NCBI RefSeq assembly: GCF_004116495.1
Contig: NZ_PDKC01000018.1
Location: 1 to 58,746, forward strand
Reading direction: 5' to 3'
Length of the DNA: 58,746 nucleotides
From: Arcobacter sp. CECT 8985
Lineage (GTDB): Bacteria > Campylobacterota > Campylobacteria > Campylobacterales > Arcobacteraceae
Part shown: in pieces, positions 41,731-52,276 of the stretch
Numbering within the stretch: the stretch's first letter is position 1
Layout of the letters: every line of letters starts with the position of its first letter
Notes under the pieces: generated by a model
What the model saw: only the letters and a program-made list of their open reading frames with translations
Databases searched by the model: none
What the model was told of the DNA's origin: nothing
Position numbers and translations under genes: made by a program

Positions 41731-43113
41731 TTAGAAGTGGCTTACATGTAGAACTTCATATTGAAGATACCATACTAAAACAGATACAACATATCCAATA
41801 AACACAACCCATGCATATTTCATATGTGAACCGAATGTATAAATTCCATGTAGTTTACCCATAACACCAACACCAGCTGCACTACCAAATGAGATTAAAG
41901 AACCACCAACACCAGCTGTTAATGTAACCAACATCCATTGGTCAAGTCCCATTTCAGGATTTGCTTTTAATACTGCTGACATTACTGGAACATTATCAAC
42001 TATTGCAGATAAGAAACCTACTCCAATATTTGACCAAGTTGGTCCTAATACTGATGGATCATATACATGTGATGCAAGTGCTAACCATCCAATAAAGTAT
42101 AATCCTCCAACTGCTGCTAAAATACCAAAGAAAAATAATAGTGTATTATTTTCTATTTTTGCAATGTTATTAAAGATATTGAAGTGATCTTTACCATGTC
42201 TTTTCTTAAGTCCATAAGAATAAACTTTAAGTAAAGATAGACCAAACATCATACCCCACATTGCTGGTAAATGTAATACTTGATGTGACATTACTGCACA
42301 GAAGATTGTAAATACACCAAGAGCCATAACAACTTTTGCTCCTGCTGCCATTTCAGGTTTTTCTTCTTTTGAAGCATCAAAAACTGGTTTTTCATTTGGA
42401 ACAAATCTAGCTAAGATAAATGCAGTTGCTAAGTATCCTAAAACTGCTGCTGGGAATAGATATAAGAAATCTGTAAATACACCTTTTCCTGCTGTCCATG
42501 CCATAAGTGTAGTAATATCACCAAAAGGAGACCATGCCCCACCAGCATTTGCTGCAACAACGATATTAATTGCACCTGGAACTAAAAACTCTTTTTTCTC
42601 TTTTTCAATAGTGATTAAAACTGTTGATAAAATAAGTGCAGTTGTCAAGTTATCTGCAATTGGAGATAAGAAGAATGCAATAAATCCAGTTACCCAGAAA
42701 AGTTTTCTATATGTATAACCTTTTGAAACTAGATTGTATTTTAGCCTATCAAATACATTCATATGAATCAGTGATTCTATATATGTCATAGCAACAAATA
42801 AGAAGAAGAAAATCTCTGCAATTTCAAGAATCAAATGCTCTGCTTGAACATGAACCAAGTCCATGTTTAGACCATTTATTGCATAGTAAAGTGCAATTAG
42901 AATAAAAATAAAAGTACCAATAAATAATGCAGGTTTAGCCTTATCTATTTCATATTTTTCTTCTGCTGCAACAAAGTAGTAACCTACTACAAAAATTAAT
43001 AACGAAGCGAACCCTATCCATGTCATCGTTAAATCTGGGATTTGCTCTTGCGCTGAGCTTGAAGCAAACGCCGCTACTGTACAAAGAAAAAGTGACAGTA
43101 TAACTTTAAACAT
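41731..43113 (-). CDS. nhaD: Na+/H+ antiporter NhaD
   Basis: This 460-residue sodium/proton antiporter has a cleavable-looking N-terminal segment (MFKVILSLFLCTVAAFASSS) and about twelve helices. It includes the family-typical SPIADNLTTALILSTV, NAGGAWSPFGDITTLMAW, VDNVPVMSAVL and SFGSAAGVGVMG. It removes sodium at alkaline pH and fits a marine or brackish habitat. AAGGAGATTTA precedes the ATG. An 8-bp inverted repeat (TTCAAATA/TATTTGAA, 43135-43161) lies just upstream, with unknown meaning. Confidence 0.95.
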   Translation of the reverse strand: MFKVILSLFLCTVAAFASSSAQEQIPDLTMTWIGFASLLIFVVGYYFVAAEEKYEIDKAKPALFIGTFIFILIALYYAINGLNMDLVHVQAEHLILEIAEIFFFLFVAMTYIESLIHMNVFDRLKYNLVSKGYTYRKLFWVTGFIAFFLSPIADNLTTALILSTVLITIEKEKKEFLVPGAINIVVAANAGGAWSPFGDITTLMAWTAGKGVFTDFLYLFPAAVLGYLATAFILARFVPNEKPVFDASKEEKPEMAAGAKVVMALGVFTIFCAVMSHQVLHLPAMWGMMFGLSLLKVYSYGLKKRHGKDHFNIFNNIAKIENNTLLFFFGILAAVGGLYFIGWLALASHVYDPSVLGPTWSNIGVGFLSAIVDNVPVMSAVLKANPEMGLDQWMLVTLTAGVGGSLISFGSAAGVGVMGKLHGIYTFGSHMKYAWVVFIGYVVSVLVWYLQYEVLHVSHF

Positions 43114-43240
43114 TAAATCTCCTTGAAGTGTTTCTTCAAATAAATATAAAATCTATTTGAAAATTTAAAATTAAATTCTGCCTAAAAAAGACTTAAATCT
43201 AACCTATTACTTCAATTTTGATAGTTATCTGGGCTGTTTT

Positions 43241-44698
43241 TTAGTCCTTTTTAAGAAAATGCGCACCTAAAGACTCTTTTCTATTTAAAGCAGCTTTTAA
43301 AATCTGTCTTGCTGTTAACAATCTTAAATATAAAAGTCGCCCAACGTCTTGTTTTAAAAACTCATTAACTTGCGATAAGGCTTGTTTTAAGACATTTTCT
43401 TCTCTTACAATAGCAGCACTTTTCCACATGATTTTACGTAATGAATTTTTAATATCTTTATCTATTGGTTTATTTCTTGTATATGATTTTATTGGTTTTG
43501 TATAGTTTTTATAAGATATTTGAAACTTTTCATTTAAACTATGTTTAACTGCTAAATTTGAAAATACAATACCTTCAATAAGTGAATTAGATGCCAATCT
43601 ATTTGCACCATGAAGACCTGTACATGCAGCTTCACCAACAGCATATAAATTTTTCATTCCAGGAACTAATGCATTGTTATCTGTAGGAATTCCACCCATA
43701 GTGTAGTGAAATGCAGGAGAAATAGGAACTCTTTCAAAAGGTAATTCAAATCCAAGTTCTTTTAGGTTTGCATAGATATTTGGAAATCTCTTTTTAAAAA
43801 AAGATTTTTCAAATTTTTCAAAAGATAAAAAAACTCCTTTTTTATTTTTTACTGCATAATCAAAAATAGCACGGCTTACTACATCTCTTGGAGCTAATTC
43901 TCCATCTTTATGGTAATCAAATAAAAATCTATAATTATCTTCATCAACTATATGAGCACCCTCACCTCTTAAAGCTTCACTTAACAAAGGTTTTCTTGCA
44001 AAATGTGTACCTTTTACAACTGTAGGATGAAATTGAAGCATTTCCATATCTTTTAAAGCAATGCCCTTTTCAAGACATATACCTTGAAGTTCTCCAGCAA
44101 TAGTTGTTGAATTTGTATGATACTTATATAAAGAACCAACACCACCACTTGCAATAATAGTATTATGTGCATAAATTACTTTTTGTTCTGTCTCACTTAC
44201 AAATACTTGTGCTCCATAACAAACACCATCTTCAATTAGTAAATCAGAAACAACAGTATCTGTTAACATTTCGTGAGGAAATTTTTGAACTAAAAAATAG
44301 TGAATCATTCTACCAGTGGCATCACCATCTGCATGGATTATTCTATCTCTTGAGTGTGCAGCTTCCCTTGTAAATGCAAGTTCACCTTTTGAATTTAAAT
44401 CAAACTGTAATCCAGCATCAATCAAATCTTCTACTGATTTCAAAGAGTTTTTACTTAATATTTCAACTGCTTTTATGTCATTATAATGAGCACCTGCAAC
44501 AAGTGTATCTTGAATATGTACAGGTATATCTTCATCATCAACTGCAGTTGCTACTCCACCTTGGGCCCAAAAAGTATTACAATCCCATGGAGATTTTTTT
44601 GTAACAAGTAATACTTTTTTATCTTTAGGAATTAACCTAGCAGCATTTAACCCAGCAACCCCTGAACCAATTATCAGATAGTCATAAGTTATTTGCAT
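43241..44698 (-). CDS. nadB: L-aspartate oxidase
   Basis: This 485-residue flavoenzyme oxidises aspartate to iminoaspartate, the first step of NAD synthesis. The FAD loop is IIGSGVAGLNAAR. Succinate-dehydrogenase-like blocks are HSRDRIIHADGDATGRMIH, RDVVSRAIFDYAVK, FHYTMGGIPTD and GLHGANRLASNSLIEG (shown as keys). The length is slightly shorter than E. coli NadB but complete. Its ATG overlaps the TAA of an upstream lipoprotein gene (TAATG), so the two are coupled. nadA and nadC are not in the window. Confidence 0.94.
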   Translation of the reverse strand: MQITYDYLIIGSGVAGLNAARLIPKDKKVLLVTKKSPWDCNTFWAQGGVATAVDDEDIPVHIQDTLVAGAHYNDIKAVEILSKNSLKSVEDLIDAGLQFDLNSKGELAFTREAAHSRDRIIHADGDATGRMIHYFLVQKFPHEMLTDTVVSDLLIEDGVCYGAQVFVSETEQKVIYAHNTIIASGGVGSLYKYHTNSTTIAGELQGICLEKGIALKDMEMLQFHPTVVKGTHFARKPLLSEALRGEGAHIVDEDNYRFLFDYHKDGELAPRDVVSRAIFDYAVKNKKGVFLSFEKFEKSFFKKRFPNIYANLKELGFELPFERVPISPAFHYTMGGIPTDNNALVPGMKNLYAVGEAACTGLHGANRLASNSLIEGIVFSNLAVKHSLNEKFQISYKNYTKPIKSYTRNKPIDKDIKNSLRKIMWKSAAIVREENVLKQALSQVNEFLKQDVGRLLYLRLLTARQILKAALNRKESLGAHFLKKD

Positions 44699-44823
44699 TA
44701 TTTTGATGCTTCTTGCTTACTATCCACATATACAGGATCGGCTTTAAATCCACATCCACTAAGAACTAATAAAAAACTTGTTATAATAACAATATGAAAA
44801 ATATGAGTGCAATTCTTAATCAT
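44698..44823 (-). CDS. Small lipoprotein, LptM-like
   Basis: A frame of 41 codons upstream of nadB encodes a short lipoprotein: MIKNCTHIFHIVIITSFLLV, lipobox LSGC, then GFKADPVYVDSKQEASK. The CGFKxxPxY start of the mature part is like that of the LptM (YifL) family, small outer-membrane lipoproteins that assist LptD maturation, though assignment is by short motif only. Its TAA overlaps the nadB ATG by one base. AGGA lies 12 bases before the ATG. It overlaps the start of the divergent DUF721-like gene by 30 bp. Too short for most gene callers. Confidence 0.65.
   Translation of the reverse strand: MIKNCTHIFHIVIITSFLLVLSGCGFKADPVYVDSKQEASK
44779..44787 (+). promoter_or_regulatory. Extended -10 of a possible leaderless gene
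   Basis: TGTTATAAT is a perfect extended -10 element (TGnTATAAT). It ends six bases before the ATG at 44794, so transcription should start at that codon. No Shine-Dalgarno sequence is present. Confidence 0.5.
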
Positions 44824-45207
44824 CTTAAACAACATCCTGAATTTAGGAAAATTAATACTAACGAAAAGATTCAAAGGTTAATAAATATACTACCATTGAA
44901 ACTAAAAAAAGGTATAAAGTTTGCCTATGTAAAAGGTGAAATATTATACTTTGTATTAACTCATCCCGTATTTAAATTAGAATTCAATCATAACAAAGAT
45001 TCCATAAAATCACAATTAATTAACGCTAATTTGGCGAATATTGAAGATATAAAGTTTTTTGTTACAAATAAAAGAGAAAAAAAGCAAGAAATTAAAATCA
45101 AAGAGAAATATGATGAACGTTCATATGGAATATTTGAAAACAAAGTTGAAGATCCAAGATTACATAATCTTTTTGAGGATATAAGAGATATTATAAAAAG
45201 CTCTTAA
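44794..45207 (+). CDS. DUF721/DciA-like protein
   Basis: This 137-residue protein has KIQRLINILPLKLKKGIKFAYVKGEILYFVLTHPVFKLEF in its first half (key: GIKFAYVKGEILYFVLTHP), which recalls the DUF721 (DciA) fold of proteins that help load replicative helicase. The C-terminal half is charged and probably unstructured. The identification is from the general pattern and could be wrong. No binding site; an extended -10 box six bases upstream suggests a leaderless mRNA. Its 3' end overlaps the convergent metallopeptidase gene by 17 bp. Confidence 0.55.
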   Translation: MKNMSAILNHLKQHPEFRKINTNEKIQRLINILPLKLKKGIKFAYVKGEILYFVLTHPVFKLEFNHNKDSIKSQLINANLANIEDIKFFVTNKREKKQEIKIKEKYDERSYGIFENKVEDPRLHNLFEDIRDIIKSS

Positions 45208-45778
45208 GTAAATTCTCCCTTTGTTTGTAATCAGGACAATACTCATAAACTAAATTCCAAAAATTCTTTGAATGGTTTTTATGTTCTATATGGCATAACT
45301 CATGAATCACAACATACTCTATTACTTCAATAGGAAACTTAACAAGTAAAATATTAAAATTTAATCCATTTTTATAATTACAAGAGCCCCATGTTCTTTT
45401 ATTTTTTCTATATTTTATAGAAGTTGGGAAAAGTTTCATCTTTTTTGAAAATTTTTCAAGTATTGGAGGTATTATTTCTTGAGCTTGCTTTTTATAAAAA
45501 AAATCAATATCTCTATTATCTAAATTTTTATGCTTTACACCTAAAAAATAAAATTCATTTTCTTCTAAATTATTTATAGAAACCTTTGAAATATTATTTA
45601 AAATCCATTGAGATTTACTTTCTATTATCTGTTCTATATCATATTTATTTAGATAAAAATTGGTTTTAATTTCTATTGAATTTATATCTTTAATTCTTAT
45701 ATAAGTATGTTTCAAACCTCGTTTTTTAAGTACATTGACATTAATTTTCAAATTGCTTATTTCAGTTATAAACTCCAA
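45191..45778 (-). CDS. YgjP-type (DUF45) metallopeptidase
   Basis: This 195-residue protein has the metal-binding HELCHIEHKNHSKNFW, which contains HExxH and a following His, and the family block KRTWGSCNYKNGLNFN. This is the SprT/YgjP-like M48-related group. It is cytoplasmic; the substrate is unknown. The start is TTG with AAGGA five bases upstream. It overlaps the convergent DUF721-like gene by 17 bp. Confidence 0.9.
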   Translation of the reverse strand: MEFITEISNLKINVNVLKKRGLKHTYIRIKDINSIEIKTNFYLNKYDIEQIIESKSQWILNNISKVSINNLEENEFYFLGVKHKNLDNRDIDFFYKKQAQEIIPPILEKFSKKMKLFPTSIKYRKNKRTWGSCNYKNGLNFNILLVKFPIEVIEYVVIHELCHIEHKNHSKNFWNLVYEYCPDYKQRENLLKSFL

Positions 45779-45869
45779 ACAAATCCTTAAGTTACTTTTT
45801 GATAAAATTTCGCATTATATTAGCCGTATAATATTAACATAATGAAAATTATTTAGAGGAAAAAAACTA

Positions 45870-47060
45870 ATGAAAATTGCCCAGAGAATGGAGAAACTGT
45901 CTCCGTCAGTTACAATGGCTATTACTGCTTTAGGGAGAGAACTAAAAGCGCAAGGTAAAGACATTTTAAGTTTTAGTGCAGGTGAACCTGATTTTGATAC
46001 ACCAGATGTGATTAAAGATGCAGCTATTAAAGCTATTAAGGCTGGATTTACGAAATATACATCTGTTGAGGGTATAACTGAAACAAAGCAAGCAATTATT
46101 GATAAACTAAAAAGAGACCATGGATTAGAGTATAATCTTGATAATATTGTAATAAGTAATGGGGCTAAACACTCACTTTTCAACCTATTTCAACTATTAA
46201 TTAATGAAGGTGATGAAGTAATTATTCCTTCACCTTACTGGGTTACTTATCCAGAGCAAGTAAAATATTCTGATGGTGTACCTGTTTTTATTGAAACAGA
46301 TGATAAATCTGATTTTAAAATTACAGCAAAACAATTAAAAGATGCAATTACACCAAAAACAAAAATTCTTGTATTAAATTCACCTTCTAACCCAGCAGGT
46401 TCTGTTTATTCAAAAAAAGAGTTAACTGAAATTGCAAAAGTATTAGAAGGAACTGATATTTTAGTATTGTCTGATGAAATGTATGAAAAAATCATTTACG
46501 ATAAAGCAGCTTTCACTTCAACTGCACAAATTAGTAAGGACATGTATGATAGAACAGTAACTATCAATGGACTTAGTAAAGCTGTTGCAATGACTGGATG
46601 GAGATTTGGATATATTGCAACTCCAAGAGTTGATATCGTAAAAGCAATGATTAAACTTCAAGGACAAGTTACTTCAAATATCAACAGCATGACTCAAGTA
46701 GCTTCTATTTCTGCACTTGAAGGTGAAGCAGATAAAGATATAGAAAGAATGAGAAAAGAGTTTGAAAAAAGAAGAGACTTCGCAGTTAAAGCATTTAATG
46801 ATATAGAAGGTATTAGCTGTGTTAAACCAAAAGGTGCTTTTTATTTATTTGTAAATGTAAAAGAAATCACTGAAAATTCTATTAAATTCTGTGAACAACT
46901 ACTAGCAGAAGAAGGCGTTGCAGTTGTTCCTGGATTAGCTTTTGGTAAAGAAGGATACTTTAGATTCTCTTATGCTACTGATTTAGAAAGTATTAAAAAA
47001 GGTATAAAAAGAATTGAAAGATTTGTAGATAGAATTAAAAATGTGGATTACAACGAGTAA
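45870..47060 (+). CDS. aspC: Aspartate aminotransferase (PLP-dependent, class I)
   Basis: This 396-residue PLP enzyme has FSAGEPDFDTPDVIK, YTSVEGITETKQAI, NSPSNPAGSVYSKKEL and the PLP lysine in NGLSKAVAMTGWRFGY, with a C-terminal FRFSYATD. This is the Ib-type aspartate/prephenate aminotransferase pattern; it may also transaminate related acids. AGAGGAAAAAAACTA is the binding site. The CDF exporter gene overlaps by one base (TAATG). Confidence 0.9.
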   Translation: MKIAQRMEKLSPSVTMAITALGRELKAQGKDILSFSAGEPDFDTPDVIKDAAIKAIKAGFTKYTSVEGITETKQAIIDKLKRDHGLEYNLDNIVISNGAKHSLFNLFQLLINEGDEVIIPSPYWVTYPEQVKYSDGVPVFIETDDKSDFKITAKQLKDAITPKTKILVLNSPSNPAGSVYSKKELTEIAKVLEGTDILVLSDEMYEKIIYDKAAFTSTAQISKDMYDRTVTINGLSKAVAMTGWRFGYIATPRVDIVKAMIKLQGQVTSNINSMTQVASISALEGEADKDIERMRKEFEKRRDFAVKAFNDIEGISCVKPKGAFYLFVNVKEITENSIKFCEQLLAEEGVAVVPGLAFGKEGYFRFSYATDLESIKKGIKRIERFVDRIKNVDYNE

Positions 47061-47950
47061 TGACACTTCAAAAAAAGGCTACACTAGTATCTTCTAGTGT
47101 AGCTGCAATACTAACAGTTTTAAAACTTATCATTGGAGTATTTAGTGGTTCTGTGGCTGTTTTAGCTTCAGCAATTGACTCTACTCTTGATATGTTTGTT
47201 TCTGTATTTAACTACTTTGCAATTTCAAATGCTGAAAAACCAGCTGATAAAACATTTAATTATGGTAGAGGTAAAATTGAGGCACTAGCTTCTGTTATTG
47301 AAGGCTCGATAATAACATTATCCGGTATATTTTTACTTTATGAAGCAGTAAAAAAATACTTCACAAATGCAAAAGCTGCATATTTAGAGATATCACTAAC
47401 AATAATGGTTATTTCATTAATTATTACAATAAGCTTAGTTATTTACTTAAATTATGTTTCTAAAAAGACTAATAATATGGTAATAAAAGCTGATGCATTA
47501 CATTATAAAACAGATGTTTATTCAAATATTGCAGTTTTAGCTTCTTTGATTTTAGTTAAAGTCACAGGATATGAAATTGTTGATGTAATTGTAGGTGCAA
47601 GTATTGCAATTTTTATTATTTATTCAGCATATGAACTTATATCTGATGGGGTATTAATTCTATTAGATAGAGCAGTAGATGAAAAAATAGTAGAAGAAAT
47701 TAAAAATATTATAACAAGCTCTTCAAAAAGAGTAACAACATATCATTTATTAAAAACAAGAGAGGCTGCAAACCAAACTTTTGTAGATGTACATATAGTA
47801 TTTGATAAAGAGATTTCATTATTAGAAGCACATAAAATAAGTGATAATATTGAGGACTCAATTCAAGCTATTGATAAATCAAAAGAATGGGTTATAAATA
47901 TTCATTTAGATCCATATGATGACTTAAAAACTAATTTAGCAAATATGTAA
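47060..47950 (+). CDS. Cation diffusion facilitator (FieF-like) metal exporter
   Basis: This 296-residue exporter has six helices and the two metal-binding pairs ASAIDSTLD (helix 2) and HYKTD (helix 5). The cytoplasmic C-terminal domain has VDVHIVFDKEISLLEAHKISDNIE, typical of ferritin-like CDF domains. It moves Zn(II), Fe(II) or similar cations out of the cytoplasm. HYKTD (H-x3-D) is usual for zinc or iron members. Cotranscribed with aspC through a one-base overlap. Confidence 0.93.
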   Translation: MTLQKKATLVSSSVAAILTVLKLIIGVFSGSVAVLASAIDSTLDMFVSVFNYFAISNAEKPADKTFNYGRGKIEALASVIEGSIITLSGIFLLYEAVKKYFTNAKAAYLEISLTIMVISLIITISLVIYLNYVSKKTNNMVIKADALHYKTDVYSNIAVLASLILVKVTGYEIVDVIVGASIAIFIIYSAYELISDGVLILLDRAVDEKIVEEIKNIITSSSKRVTTYHLLKTREAANQTFVDVHIVFDKEISLLEAHKISDNIEDSIQAIDKSKEWVINIHLDPYDDLKTNLANM

Positions 47951-48048
47951 AAAAATTAAATAATTTTTTTTAGATTATATTAATACTTCTTATATTACAA
48001 TACGATAATTTTTTTCCAATAATAAATTTTATTAATAAAAGGCTAGCA

Positions 48049-49917
48049 ATGATAAGCAACTTATCAATTTCAAAGAAACTATATTTAGGTTTTTCTCTAA
48101 TGATTTCAATTATTATAATTATAACAATAATTGGAATTTTAAAAGTTAAATTTATTGATGATACTTTATATAAAGTAGTTGATATAAATTCTGTAAAACA
48201 AAGGTATGCTATAAACTTTAGAGGCAGTGTTCACGATAGAGCAATTGCAATTAGAGATTTAGTAATAGCAAAAGATAAAGAAGATAAACTTTTTAAAACT
48301 TCACTTGAAAATATCAAAAGATTAGAAAAATATTATGAAAAATATCAAAGACCTCTTAATAATATGCTAAAAAAAGGGTTGAATGTTGAAAACAAAGAGT
48401 TAGAATTAATAAACAAAATTAATAATATTGAAGCTATAACTCAACCATTGGTAAAAAAAATAATATTTTTAAAACAAAATGATCAAAATGAAAAAGCAAA
48501 AAAACTTTTATTAGAACATGTAAGTAAAGATTTTAGAATATGGTTAAATAGTATAAATGATTTTATTGATTATCAAGAAGACAAAAATCAAATAGAAACT
48601 CCAAAAGCAAGAGAAGTTGCAAGTAGTTTCTCTTACACTATGATTACTATTTTAATAGTATCATTAATTTTAGCAATATTTTTTTCAATTCTAATATCAA
48701 ATCAAATGATAAAATCAGTACAAAAAGTTCAGTTAGGATTACAAAACTTTTTTGATTTTTTAAATAAAAAAAGACAAAAAGCCTCAATTATTGAACTAAA
48801 AGGAAAAGATGAATTTGTTCAAATGGCAAAGATTATAAATGAAAATATAAAAACAATTGAACAAAAGACACTTACAGATGAACTTTTTGTAAAAGATATT
48901 GCGAAGTTTGCAAAAGAGATTGGAGATGGTAATTTTCAAGCAAAAATAAACAAATCAACAAATACAGATTCTTTACTTGAATTAAAACATATATTAACTA
49001 ATATGCAAAAAGAGTTAGAAAAAACTATTACAAATAGTATCCCTAAACTTTTAGAAGTATTGCAAAGTTTTAAAAATTATGATTTTACTAAATCATATGA
49101 AGATTCTGATGCAAAAGTAACTGTAGCAATAAATCAACTAGGTGAAGAGATTTCAACACTGCTTAGAAACTCTTATGATATTGGTAAAACATTAGAAAAT
49201 TCTTCTGATATATTAATAAATAATGTTAATAAATTGAATATTAGTTCAAATGAAGCAGCAAGTTCTTTAGAACAAACATCTGCATCATTATCAAATATTA
49301 TGAATAATGTAGAGACAAATTCAAATTATGTTGAAGAGATGGCTGTCTATGCTAAAGAGGTAAATACTTCTGCAATTGAAGGTCAAAAACAAGCAAAAAA
49401 TACAAGCAATGCAATGACAGAACTTTCAGTACAAGTAAACGAAATAAATGAAGCTATTGGAATAATTGATAAAATTGCATTTCAAACAAATATTTTATCT
49501 TTAAATGCAGCGGTTGAAGCAGCAGGTGCAGGTGAAGCTGGTAAAGGATTTGCAGTAGTTGCACAAGAAGTGAGAAACTTAGCATCAAGAAGTTCTCAAG
49601 CTGCAAATGAAATAAAACAAATTGTAGAAGAAGCGACAAATAAAGCTAATTTTGGGAAACAAACAAGTGATAAAATGATTGAAGGGTATGAAGTTTTATT
49701 TAATAATATTGATAAAACAACAAAAATAATTGATAATATTGAAACATCGTTTAAAGAGCAAGAGCAAGGAATCTCTCAAATAAATGAAGCTATTTTATTG
49801 ATTGAGGAACAGACACAAAAAAATGCTACAATTGCAACACAAACAAAACAAATTGCTATAGAAAATGATGAAATAGCAAAAGAAATTGTAAATGACTTAA
49901 GCAATAAAAAATTCTAA
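48049..49917 (+). CDS. Methyl-accepting chemotaxis protein
   Basis: This 622-residue chemoreceptor has a membrane helix at about 11-32, a periplasmic four-helix-bundle sensor (about 35-195), a second membrane helix at about 200-222, a HAMP region to about 280, and a cytoplasmic signalling domain. The hairpin tip is [35 protein letters not shown] (key: [20 protein letters not shown]). The ligand is unknown. AAAGGCTAGCA precedes the ATG. The signalling tip has E-A-A-G, one residue off the common EAARAGE. Confidence 0.95.
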   Translation: MISNLSISKKLYLGFSLMISIIIIITIIGILKVKFIDDTLYKVVDINSVKQRYAINFRGSVHDRAIAIRDLVIAKDKEDKLFKTSLENIKRLEKYYEKYQRPLNNMLKKGLNVENKELELINKINNIEAITQPLVKKIIFLKQNDQNEKAKKLLLEHVSKDFRIWLNSINDFIDYQEDKNQIETPKAREVASSFSYTMITILIVSLILAIFFSILISNQMIKSVQKVQLGLQNFFDFLNKKRQKASIIELKGKDEFVQMAKIINENIKTIEQKTLTDELFVKDIAKFAKEIGDGNFQAKINKSTNTDSLLELKHILTNMQKELEKTITNSIPKLLEVLQSFKNYDFTKSYEDSDAKVTVAINQLGEEISTLLRNSYDIGKTLENSSDILINNVNKLNISSNEAASSLEQTSASLSNIMNNVETNSNYVEEMAVYAKEVNTSAIEGQKQAKNTSNAMTELSVQVNEINEAIGIIDKIAFQTNILSLNAAVEAAGAGEAGKGFAVVAQEVRNLASRSSQAANEIKQIVEEATNKANFGKQTSDKMIEGYEVLFNNIDKTTKIIDNIETSFKEQEQGISQINEAILLIEEQTQKNATIATQTKQIAIENDEIAKEIVNDLSNKKF

Positions 49918-49941
49918 AAGTAGGAGGGAACTCCTACTTTT
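49916..49941. terminator. Bidirectional terminator between the MCP gene and metE
   Basis: AAAAGTAGGAG, loop GGAA, CTCCTACTTTT: a perfect 11-bp stem with A and T flanks. It overlaps both convergent stop codons. Confidence 0.88.
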
Positions 49942-52210
49942 ATTTTCTATTTTCTCTTACTATATTTACTGCTTTTACCATATTTTCTAAACTTTGTTTA
50001 ACTTCAGGCCATTTTCTTGTTTTTAGTCCACAATCTGGATTTATCCATAATTGCTCTTTTGGTAGTACTTCAAGTAATGCATCAATTTGATTTACCATCT
50101 CTTCTACACTAGGAACTCTTGGACTATGAATATCATAAATTCCTGGCCCTACTTCTTGCTTATATCCAACTTCTTTAAAGATTTTAAGTAACTCATTTCC
50201 ACTTCTTGCAGTCTCTATTGAGATTACATCTGCATCCATTGCTTCAATTGTTTTTATAATATCATTAAATTCACTATAACACATATGAGTATGAATTTGA
50301 GTATCTATTTTAGATTTACTAACACTTAATTTAAAGTTATCAACTGCCCATTTTTCATAAGTAGAAATATTTTCTTTTCTTAAAGGATACCCTTCTTTAA
50401 AAGCAGCTTCATCAACTTGAATCATTTTAATACCTGCATTTTGAAGATCATCAACTTCTTTTGCAATAGCAAGTCCTATTTGTTTTGCAACTTCATTTCT
50501 AGGTTTATCATCTCTAACAAAAGACCAGTTTAAAATAGTAACAGGACCTGTTAACATTCCTTTTACTACTTTTTTTGTTTTGCTTTGTGCATATTTAATC
50601 CACTCAACAGTCATTGGATTTTCTCTACTAACATCACCAAAAATCAGTGGTGGCTTAACGCATCTACTTCCATATGATTGAACCCAAGCATTTTTTGTAA
50701 ATGCAAAACCATCAAGTAACTCACCAAAATACTCAACCATATCATTTCTTTCTGGTTCACCATGAACTAAAACATCTAAGCCAATACTCTCTTGAAATGA
50801 AATACAATCATCAATATAATCTTTTATATTTGATTCATACTCATCTTTTAAAATAGTACCAGTTTTATAATCTCTTCTATTTTTTCTTATTTCAGGAGTT
50901 TGAGGAAAAGAACCAATTGTTGTTGTTGTTAAATCATCATATTTAAAAAACTCTCTTTGCGCTTTTATTCTATCTTCAAATGCATCTTCTCTTTGAACTA
51001 ATTTTAAAGATAAAATTTCATCTTGAACTTTTTTATTATGAATTTTTGTAGATTCTTCTCTACTTTTATTATCTTCTTCATTTGATTTTAACGATGATTT
51101 ATCTTCAAGTGTTAACTCTTGTTTAAAAAATAACTTTGAGATAAGTTTTAACTCAACAAGTTTTTCTTTTGCAAAACTTAGCCATGATTTAATATCGCTA
51201 TCTAATGCGATTTCATACTCCAATGTAAATGGTACATGTAATAAAGAACAAGATGTTGAAACTAAAATATTATCTTTGTTTACAACTTTTGAAATATCTT
51301 CTAAAAGTTTTACTTTTTTTGCAATATTACTTTTCCAAACATTTCTTCCATCAACAACACCAGCAATTAAAACTTTATTTGAAGCTTGAATATCTTCTAA
51401 AATGTCAAAGTTTTTTTCTCCATAAACAAAGTCAAGTGCTAAAGCCCAAATTGGAGTATTAACTAAAATTTTAGTAGCTTCATTTGAGTGTTCAAAATAT
51501 GTTGCAACTGCAATTTTTATATTAGCAGAAACATTAGCTAATTTGTCATAAGCTGGTTTAATAAGTGATAATACTTTTGAGTCTAAATCTTTTACAAATA
51601 AAGGTTCATCAAATTGAATAGTAATATTTTCTTCAAGAGAAGATATCTCTTCTAATAACTTAGTATACTGTTCAACAACAGAATTAATATGTAAAAAAGT
51701 ATCACTATTATCAACTGATTTACTAAGCCCTAAATATGTAATTGGCCCAATTAAATTAATTTTAGTATTTACTCCATGCTCTTTTGCTTGTTTAAATTCA
51801 TTTATAACTTTTTTGCTATTAAGCTCAAATTTTGTATCTTTTGATATTTCTGGAACAATATAGTGATAATTTGTATTAAACCATTTAGTCATCTCCATTG
51901 CAACAGCATCCTTATTACCTCTTGCCATTGCAAAATATTGTTCATGACCTTCTAAATCTTGAAATCTTTTTGGAATTGCTCCTAACAAGATTGTAGTATC
52001 TAACATATTATCATAGTATGAAAAATCATTTGATGAGATATACTCAACTTTTGCTTTCTTTTGATATGACCAATGTCTTTTCTTTAATTCACTTGCTACA
52101 TATTCAACTTCACCAAAGTCAACATCACCCGCCCAAAAGCTTTCTAAAACTTTTTTAAGCTCTCTTTTTTCTCCAATTCTTGGAAATCCGATTACATAAT
52201 TTTTAGACAT
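49940..52210 (-). CDS. metE: Cobalamin-independent methionine synthase
   Basis: This 756-residue zinc enzyme transfers a methyl group from 5-methyltetrahydropteroyltri-L-glutamate to homocysteine. The N-terminal barrel starts FPRIGEKRELKKVLESFW. The C-terminal catalytic barrel has TTTIGSFPQTPEIR, VHGEPERNDMVEYFGE, the zinc ligands in IHTHMCYSEF and the final Cys in NPDCGLKTR. Full length for MetE. AAAGGATAAAATA precedes the ATG. A cysteine-rich unknown gene lies 66 bp upstream on the same strand and may be cotranscribed. No riboswitch pattern was seen. Confidence 0.97.
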   Translation of the reverse strand: MSKNYVIGFPRIGEKRELKKVLESFWAGDVDFGEVEYVASELKKRHWSYQKKAKVEYISSNDFSYYDNMLDTTILLGAIPKRFQDLEGHEQYFAMARGNKDAVAMEMTKWFNTNYHYIVPEISKDTKFELNSKKVINEFKQAKEHGVNTKINLIGPITYLGLSKSVDNSDTFLHINSVVEQYTKLLEEISSLEENITIQFDEPLFVKDLDSKVLSLIKPAYDKLANVSANIKIAVATYFEHSNEATKILVNTPIWALALDFVYGEKNFDILEDIQASNKVLIAGVVDGRNVWKSNIAKKVKLLEDISKVVNKDNILVSTSCSLLHVPFTLEYEIALDSDIKSWLSFAKEKLVELKLISKLFFKQELTLEDKSSLKSNEEDNKSREESTKIHNKKVQDEILSLKLVQREDAFEDRIKAQREFFKYDDLTTTTIGSFPQTPEIRKNRRDYKTGTILKDEYESNIKDYIDDCISFQESIGLDVLVHGEPERNDMVEYFGELLDGFAFTKNAWVQSYGSRCVKPPLIFGDVSRENPMTVEWIKYAQSKTKKVVKGMLTGPVTILNWSFVRDDKPRNEVAKQIGLAIAKEVDDLQNAGIKMIQVDEAAFKEGYPLRKENISTYEKWAVDNFKLSVSKSKIDTQIHTHMCYSEFNDIIKTIEAMDADVISIETARSGNELLKIFKEVGYKQEVGPGIYDIHSPRVPSVEEMVNQIDALLEVLPKEQLWINPDCGLKTRKWPEVKQSLENMVKAVNIVRENRK

Positions 52211-52276
52211 TATTTTATCCTTTAATTTTCTAAATATTTTTATATTGTTATGATTTTTTATTTATATTATTAAGTA

